Shown here piece after piece: positions 59,219 through 64,000 of a stretch of 64,000 nucleotides of DNA. The notes beneath the pieces are model-generated. The model had not been told where the DNA came from. It worked only from the letters and a program-made list of their open reading frames with translations, and ran no database searches. The stretch is from contig JAWKPF010000008.1 of the NCBI GenBank assembly GCA_041390825.1, positions 62,001-126,000 on the forward strand, read 5' to 3'. Numbering within the stretch: the first letter of the stretch is position 1; every line of letters begins with the position of its first letter. The position numbers were made by a program, and so were the translations under genes. This DNA comes from Thermomicrobiales bacterium (GTDB lineage Bacteria; Chloroflexota; Chloroflexia; Thermomicrobiales; UBA6265).

Positions 59219-62200
59219 ATGGGCGCTCGCTTTCACCGTTTTGGTTTGGCAACGGCGGTTGCCATCGTCTTTTCGCTGCTTGCCGCGCTGATCCCATATC
59301 AGCCACCGGCCGCCGTGGCGCAGACCGGGATTCTTCCCGATCTCTTCACACTCGAACCGGGAAACATCCATCTCACTCGTGAGCGGTTGGATGACGGCCA
59401 GCTTCACTACTTGCTGCGATTCGACAACACCGTTGGCAATCTGGGCGGACCATTCGAGATCACGGCCGAGATCGGCTACGGCAGCCCGATCTACCAGAAT
59501 CTCTACAACAAGCTCTCCGGAGGGTCGATCGTCCGTAGCCAGCGCATTGCCACCGATATCGTCTACCACCCGACGCACAACCATTTTCACCTGGGTGACT
59601 TCGGGCGCTATGACCTGCTGAAGAAGAGTCCCACGACGGGACGGTATCAGCAGACCGAGTTCCGCGGCACCAAGACCAGCTTTTGCATTATCGACCTGTT
59701 GCGCGTAGCCGATAGCGCTCCGGTCAATGGTGGCTACCAATACTGCGATGACACCGTGCAGGGGCTTTCGCACGGATGGGCCGACATCTACGACTGGCAG
59801 CTGCCGGAGCAATGGATCGATCTCGGCTCCGGGATGCTGCCGGATGGCGAATATGCCATCCAGTCGACAACCGATCCCATGAACAAGTTGCTGGAATCCG
59901 ACCGCAGCAACAATGTCGGTATCCATTACTTCACCGTTTCCAATGGGCAGATCGTTGGTGGCGACGAGCAGACCGACTGTTTCGCAACACCCAGCGCAGC
60001 CCAGGTCGGGACAACTGTTTCGATTAGTTGCAACCGTCTGAACCCCGGCGATGTGGTCGATTTCCGCATGGATGCGAACACCGGTCCGATCATCGGCACC
60101 GCCACGGTGAGCGAAGACACGAAGGCGTTGCTCCAGCTGACGGTGCCAAATGCTCCCCAGGGGCAACATCACATCTTCGCCAACCCGCGGGGTAGCGGAG
60201 CCGTGCATTCCACCGTCATCAATATCCAGCCGAATCTGATCCTGGGCGGTAGTTCGGGAGCGGTGGGAACAGTGGTTCCGTTCAACCTGACCGGATTCGG
60301 AAGCTCGGAAGCGGTTTCGATCCGTGTCAACAATGTCGAAGTGACCCAGGTGGCCGTGCAGCCGCAGGGCGATGCTGCGGGCTCGTTTGTTATGCCTGGG
60401 GCGAAATACGGCAACAACACGATTTCCGCGGTTGGCGTCAAGACGGGCAATAGCTCGACCAAGCAATTCTCGGTGTCTCCCACACTGGTGCTGGGGAACA
60501 ATTGGGTCGCGGCCGGCGGGTCCTTGTCGAACACGCTGAGCGGATTTGGCGCTTCGGAAAATGTCACGCTTGTGCTCGCTGGCGGGGTTAGCCCAACCGA
60601 AGGGAGCCCAGTCGCTGCCGCGGACACCACCCTGGCGACGGTCCAGGTCGCAGCCAATGGCGGATCGACCGGCAACGTCACGATCCCTGGCGGAATCGCG
60701 CCGGGCACCTACTCGATCACGGCCACGGGTCAGACGAGCGGCGCCACCTCCACGAGCCCGATTCAGGTGATTGCTGCTGACGCGGAAACGCCGACCGCCA
60801 CCAATACCCCGACGATCACCACCACGCCGACGACCACACCAACGCGCACCGCCACCCGCACGGCGACGCCGTCCCGAACGCCCACACGCACGGCGACGCC
60901 TCCGAACACCGTGATCGGAATCGGCAGCATCGTGCAGAACACCACGGCCACCAATGTGCGCACTGGACCGTGCACGAGCTATGGCGTGATTTACACCGCC
61001 CCGGCGGGAACGCGGTTCTCCGTGCTTTCGCTCGGTCAGGTTTGCGACAACTACACGTTCATTCGCGTCCGCCAAACCTCCGGCGGCGCGAACAACGGCA
61101 CTATCGGGTATCTGGCTGCGCAGAATGTGAGCCTGATTGCCACCGCTACCCCGACCCGCACGCCAACGCCGATTGGGCCGTCGTCAACGTCGACCGCGAC
61201 ACGCACACCCTCGATCACGCTCACCCCGTCGATCACGCTCACCCCGTCGATCACGCTCTCCCCGAGCTTGACAGCGACTCAGGGATCGCAAACAGCGACC
61301 CCGCTCGGCGGATGGAGCGCGGGCGATCTCGCGCAGACCACGGCATCCGTGAACTTCCGCTCCGGGCCAGGCACCAACTTCACCGTGATCACCGTGCTCC
61401 GGTCAGGGACAGCCCTGCTGGTCACCGGTCCCGCACAGATGGGCACGGGAGGCCTCTTTGCACCTGTTCGCTATAGCGGCCAGGACGGCTGGCTGGCGGC
61501 TGCCTATCTGACCAAGACCGGAACTGCAACACCGACTGCAACCGGCACGGCCACGCGCACGCCGTCGGTTTCGGTCACGCCGAGCCAGTCGCCGACCGCT
61601 TCCAGCACGGCTTCGATCACCAATACGCCATCATCCACCGCGACCGCTACGGCTTCCAGCACGGCAAGCGCAACCTCGAATGCCACTCACACCGCAACGG
61701 CGAGTCGCACCGCGACCACTTCGCCAACACCGCCGGGCGGGTTCGGCATGGGCGACATCGTGGAAGTGCAGGCTTCGCTCAATCTCCGTTCTGGACCGGG
61801 AACTGGCTTTAGCCCGGTTACCGTGCTCTCGTCCGGCAGCCAGTTGCTGGTTACCGGATCTGGCGTTTCATCCGGTGGCCGCATCTGGATTCCGGTGACG
61901 TTCCAGGGGCAATCTGGCTGGGTCGCGTCGGAGTATGTCGTCAAGGTTGGTGTCGCAACGGCGACCCGCACCTCTTCGGCGACTGTTGTCAACTCGCCCA
62001 CGCGAACGCCTTCGGTCACGCGCACCCGCACCGTGACAGTCACGCCAATTGGCGGTATTGGAAACCGCGATATCGTCCAGGTGACCGAGGCGGTCAACCT
62101 GCGCGACAACCCGGGCCTTTCGGGCAACGTGCTGACGGTGCTCCAGGCTGGCGATCAGTTGCTGGTCACGGGGTCGGGAGTCTCGGCCGATGGATACGTC

Positions 62201-63346
62201 TGGATCCCGGTGCAGATGGGGGCGACCAATGGCTGGGTGGTGACCGAATTCGTCACCAAGATCGGGGTCGCCACCCAGGTCGCGACAGCAACGCGCACCG
62301 CGACCTCGACGCCTTCGAGCACCGTTGCCGGCGGAGCGACCTTCACACCGGGTCCTGGCGGCTTCCTACCGGGAGATGTGGCGCATACCCGGGTGCGGGT
62401 GAACCTGCGAACCGCTCCGGGCACCTCGGCGACGGTTGTGATGGTCCTCACCGCAAACACCCAGCTCACCGTGACCGGCTACGGACAACCGGCGAATGGC
62501 TACTTCTGGCTTCCGGTCGAAACCCTGGGCGGCATGAGCGGTTGGATTGCCGACAGCTTCATCACCACGGGGGTAACTCCGGCGGTGGAGAACACAGCAA
62601 CCTCGATTCCGACTGAGGGTCCGGCTGAGATTCCGTCGGCGACAACGGTTCCGAGCGAAACCGCAACGACCGAGACCATCATCGAGAATCCGCGCTACGA
62701 CGATGCCGTGCTCCGCTGGCTGCCAGAAATCCAGTCGGCGGCCGCGAACAGCGGTCTGAGCCCGGCGCAGGTTGCCGCGCTGGTCGCGCTCATGTCGGGC
62801 GGCGAACCGGCTCTCGTGTCGCCGCTGGGAGAAATCGGTCTGACACAGGTCAAGCCGGAAGAGTTTGCGGCCTGGGGTATCGGCGAAGGACTCTGGTACG
62901 ACCCGGCGACGAATATCTCGACCGGAAGCGCGATTCTTTCCGGAATGATTGCCAGCGCGGGTTCGGTGGATGGCGGGTTGGCCGTCTGGTTCGGCGAGGG
63001 CTGCGATGATGGCGGTCTCTGCACAGCCGATTATATCCAGTCGTTCTTCACACTGGCGGCGACATACGACGGCATCCTGGCAGATCCAGCGGCTGCGGGC
63101 TATGTGCTCCTGCCGGCTGATTGGACTCCGGTCATCGGCGCTCCATGGGTTGGAGCGGCGCCGTACCGCTTCGACCCGGTTCCGCCGACCGAAGTTCCCA
63201 CAATCGAGATCGTGCCGACGGAGGAACCGACGATCGAGATCCCGCCGACCGAAGAACCAACGATCGAGGCGCCGACCGAGGAGATTCCTACGGAAGAGAT
63301 CCCGATCGAGGAGCAGACAGTGGAAGAGGCGACTGTCGAAGCCTGA
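59219..63346 (+). CDS. Giant surface protein: lysyl oxidase domain, Ig-like region, five SH3b repeats, degenerate transglycosylase domain
   Basis: 1375 codons, intact. Signal peptide 1-35 (ends AAVAQT). The lysyl oxidase-like domain, about 37-240, has the copper-histidine cluster HPTHNHFHLGDFGRYDLL (His117, 120, 122, 124), cysteines in TSFCIID and YQYCDD, and DRSNNVGIHYF; such enzymes oxidise lysine side chains to aldehydes for crosslinking. Two to three Ig-like units follow at about 245-515. Thr/Pro linkers alternate with SH3b repeats at about 564-640, 697-764, 840-909, 944-1014 and 1047-1117 (NxRxGPG then GxxGWxAxxY). An SLT-like domain at about 1159-1290 lacks the catalytic Glu (LMSGGEP, Met1192). 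The C-terminus is PTEEPTIEIP-type repeats. No LPxTG or membrane anchor is seen. Confidence 0.85.
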   Translation: MGARFHRFGLATAVAIVFSLLAALIPYQPPAAVAQTGILPDLFTLEPGNIHLTRERLDDGQLHYLLRFDNTVGNLGGPFEITAEIGYGSPIYQNLYNKLSGGSIVRSQRIATDIVYHPTHNHFHLGDFGRYDLLKKSPTTGRYQQTEFRGTKTSFCIIDLLRVADSAPVNGGYQYCDDTVQGLSHGWADIYDWQLPEQWIDLGSGMLPDGEYAIQSTTDPMNKLLESDRSNNVGIHYFTVSNGQIVGGDEQTDCFATPSAAQVGTTVSISCNRLNPGDVVDFRMDANTGPIIGTATVSEDTKALLQLTVPNAPQGQHHIFANPRGSGAVHSTVINIQPNLILGGSSGAVGTVVPFNLTGFGSSEAVSIRVNNVEVTQVAVQPQGDAAGSFVMPGAKYGNNTISAVGVKTGNSSTKQFSVSPTLVLGNNWVAAGGSLSNTLSGFGASENVTLVLAGGVSPTEGSPVAAADTTLATVQVAANGGSTGNVTIPGGIAPGTYSITATGQTSGATSTSPIQVIAADAETPTATNTPTITTTPTTTPTRTATRTATPSRTPTRTATPPNTVIGIGSIVQNTTATNVRTGPCTSYGVIYTAPAGTRFSVLSLGQVCDNYTFIRVRQTSGGANNGTIGYLAAQNVSLIATATPTRTPTPIGPSSTSTATRTPSITLTPSITLTPSITLSPSLTATQGSQTATPLGGWSAGDLAQTTASVNFRSGPGTNFTVITVLRSGTALLVTGPAQMGTGGLFAPVRYSGQDGWLAAAYLTKTGTATPTATGTATRTPSVSVTPSQSPTASSTASITNTPSSTATATASSTASATSNATHTATASRTATTSPTPPGGFGMGDIVEVQASLNLRSGPGTGFSPVTVLSSGSQLLVTGSGVSSGGRIWIPVTFQGQSGWVASEYVVKVGVATATRTSSATVVNSPTRTPSVTRTRTVTVTPIGGIGNRDIVQVTEAVNLRDNPGLSGNVLTVLQAGDQLLVTGSGVSADGYVWIPVQMGATNGWVVTEFVTKIGVATQVATATRTATSTPSSTVAGGATFTPGPGGFLPGDVAHTRVRVNLRTAPGTSATVVMVLTANTQLTVTGYGQPANGYFWLPVETLGGMSGWIADSFITTGVTPAVENTATSIPTEGPAEIPSATTVPSETATTETIIENPRYDDAVLRWLPEIQSAAANSGLSPAQVAALVALMSGGEPALVSPLGEIGLTQVKPEEFAAWGIGEGLWYDPATNISTGSAILSGMIASAGSVDGGLAVWFGEGCDDGGLCTADYIQSFFTLAATYDGILADPAAAGYVLLPADWTPVIGAPWVGAAPYRFDPVPPTEVPTIEIVPTEEPTIEIPPTEEPTIEAPTEEIPTEEIPIEEQTVEEATVEA
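61208..61261 (+). repeat. 18-bp tandem repeat in a Thr/Pro linker
   Basis: Three consecutive 18-bp units (61208, 61226, 61244), near identical, encode SITLTP-type hexapeptides between SH3b repeats 1 and 2 of the giant protein. They are the likely site of linker-length variation. Confidence 0.75.
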
Positions 63347-63382
63347 GTCGGGATACTCCTGACCTGAGCAGATTTCCAGATC

Positions 63383-63414
63383 CAGGAGGGGCGCCTATTT
63401 GGGCGCCCCTCCTG
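63383..63414. terminator. Bidirectional hairpin terminator
   Basis: Perfect 13-bp stem, CAGGAGGGGCGCC (63383-63395) with GGCGCCCCTCCTG (63402-63414), 6-base loop, between the convergent giant-protein gene and the SDR gene. Confidence 0.8.
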
Positions 63415-63550
63415 CATTGAAAGAGCGATTCTGGCCCCGAGAGTGCGCAAGATGCGTGCCAGCTTTGCCAGCCATGAAGGTCTGCAACCATGTGGAGACG
63501 TCGGGCCGCACGCACCTGCTCGAACTCTTCTCCGGACCCCGGATCAAACA

Positions 63551-64000
63551 TCACACCGGAGGCCAGGTCAACATCCAGCCGCCGTCCACGAAGTGGGTTT
63601 GACCTGTGCAATACGACGCCTGGTCGGATGCAAGGAAGAGCGCCATGTTGGCGACGTCCTCCGGGAGCCCGGCGCGGCGCATCACGATCTGGGCTTCCGC
63701 CTGTTCCAGATACTCGGGCTCGCTGATGGCGCGGAAGTTCATCGGCGTCAGAATCATCCCGGGAGCGATCGTGTTGACTGTGATGCCGTGGGGACCGAGC
63801 TCGGCCGCGGCCGTGCGCGTCAGGTTGCGTAAGGCGCCCTTGGAGCAGTTGTAGCCCGCCGCTCCTGCGGTGCAGGCTTCCTCGTGCACCGATGTGATGT
63901 TGATGATGCGGCCGCCCTCGTTGCGGGAGATCATGCGCCGTCCAGCTTGTTGGATGAAGAGCCAGGGACCGTAAAGATTCGTGCGCATCACGCGCTCGAA
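63551..64000 (-). CDS. SDR-family oxidoreductase, 5' end outside the window
   Basis: Classical short-chain dehydrogenase, C-terminal 149 residues; the N-terminal NAD(P)-binding glycine loop is beyond base 64000. RTNLYGPWLFIQQAGRRMIS (about 63987-63928; N in the TNLxG strand), RIINITSVHEEACTAGAAGY (about 63908-63850) with catalytic Ser in ITS, then Tyr-x3-Lys as YNCSK (about 63853-63839). GITVNTIAPGMILTPM (about 63790-63743) is the NxIxPG motif, and THFVDGGWMLTWPPV ends at 63551 (VDGG motif). Frame intact. Close to 3-oxoacyl-ACP reductase or glucose 1-dehydrogenase types; substrate not assignable. Confidence 0.92.
   Translation of the reverse strand, partial: FERVMRTNLYGPWLFIQQAGRRMISRNEGGRIINITSVHEEACTAGAAGYNCSKGALRNLTRTAAAELGPHGITVNTIAPGMILTPMNFRAISEPEYLEQAEAQIVMRRAGLPEDVANMALFLASDQASYCTGQTHFVDGGWMLTWPPV

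Noticed and set aside
57747..59306. 519-codon minus-strand ORF
   Set aside because: Antisense to the transglycosylase, whose signal peptide, SLT motifs and ribosome site are clear.
59105..61075. 656-codon minus-strand ORF
   Set aside because: Lies antisense to the intact giant gene, has the Arg/Gly-rich composition of a GC-rich shadow and no domain.
1..64000. CRISPR array, insertion sequences, rRNA or tRNA genes
   Set aside because: No regularly spaced repeats, no transposase motifs with terminal inverted repeats and no RNA gene consensus were seen on either strand.

Overview
The window is about 62-64% GC by eye, gene-dense and bacterial. Its gene content best fits a member of the Thermomicrobia (Chloroflexota), probably an uncultivated genome or a draft long-read assembly. 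The clues are secreted SH3b proteins with Thr/Pro linkers, LuxR-type ATPase regulators, a DUF6325-like protein, ECF sigma factors each followed by a membrane-anchored output protein, and a CysO/Mec-type sulfur-carrier cluster. This placement is an inference from family content; no rRNA or tRNA gene was seen.

The most important technical point is read quality. From base 1 to about 52.6 kb almost every gene is broken into two to six reading frames by single-base indels, while the encoded protein stays recognisable across the frames. From about 52.7 kb to the end, six complete genes in a row are intact, including one of 1375 codons. Most breaks are therefore best read as assembly or sequencing errors, not as decay. 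Coordinates of broken genes span the reconstructed product, and their ends are approximate.

Layout. 1-3 kb: a ThDP decarboxylase (5' end outside the window), then an ECF sigma factor overlapping a membrane-anchored cupin protein. 3.2-5.2 kb (minus): a secreted alpha/beta hydrolase that appears fused to an NHL propeller. 5.6-9.6 kb: regulator fragments (TPR, AAA ATPase, WYL plus LuxR helix-turn-helix). 9.6-10.5 kb: a beta-keto acid cleavage enzyme. 10.7-16.1 kb: a sulfur island with cysteine synthase, a MoaD-like carrier, a JAMM peptidase, a convergent rhodanese-ThiF activating enzyme, small membrane proteins and a cystathionine gamma-synthase/lyase. 16.2-17.1 kb: a RES/Xre toxin-antitoxin pair. 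17.4-24 kb: MFS transporter, SH3b protein, LtrA, PQQ-like propeller, DinB protein, mannonate dehydratase. 24-27.3 kb: a second ECF sigma/propeller module. 27.5-31.8 kb: an apparent operon of acyl-CoA ligase, serine hydrolase and GMC oxidoreductase. 32-38.6 kb: two tandem LuxR ATPase regulators and a divergent two-component system. 38.7-44.8 kb: sugar catabolism (lactonase, Gfo/Idh oxidoreductase, TIM-barrel isomerase, PfkB kinase), ChaB and an aspartoacylase-like enzyme. 44.9-47.9 kb: secreted and membrane proteins and an M29 aminopeptidase. 47.9-51.4 kb (minus): a four-carbon acid sugar kinase with PdxA, a deoxyribosyltransferase-like protein and an esterase.

51.6-63.4 kb is a cell-envelope island: NlpC/P60 peptidase, a disulfide-rich SH3b protein, a C45 acyltransferase, an SMP-30 lactonase, a beta-lactamase-fold hydrolase, a lytic transglycosylase, and a giant lysyl-oxidase/SH3b protein ending in a transglycosylase-like domain that has lost its catalytic glutamate. 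An SDR dehydrogenase runs off the right edge. The giant protein with its neighbouring active transglycosylase is the best candidate for something undescribed.
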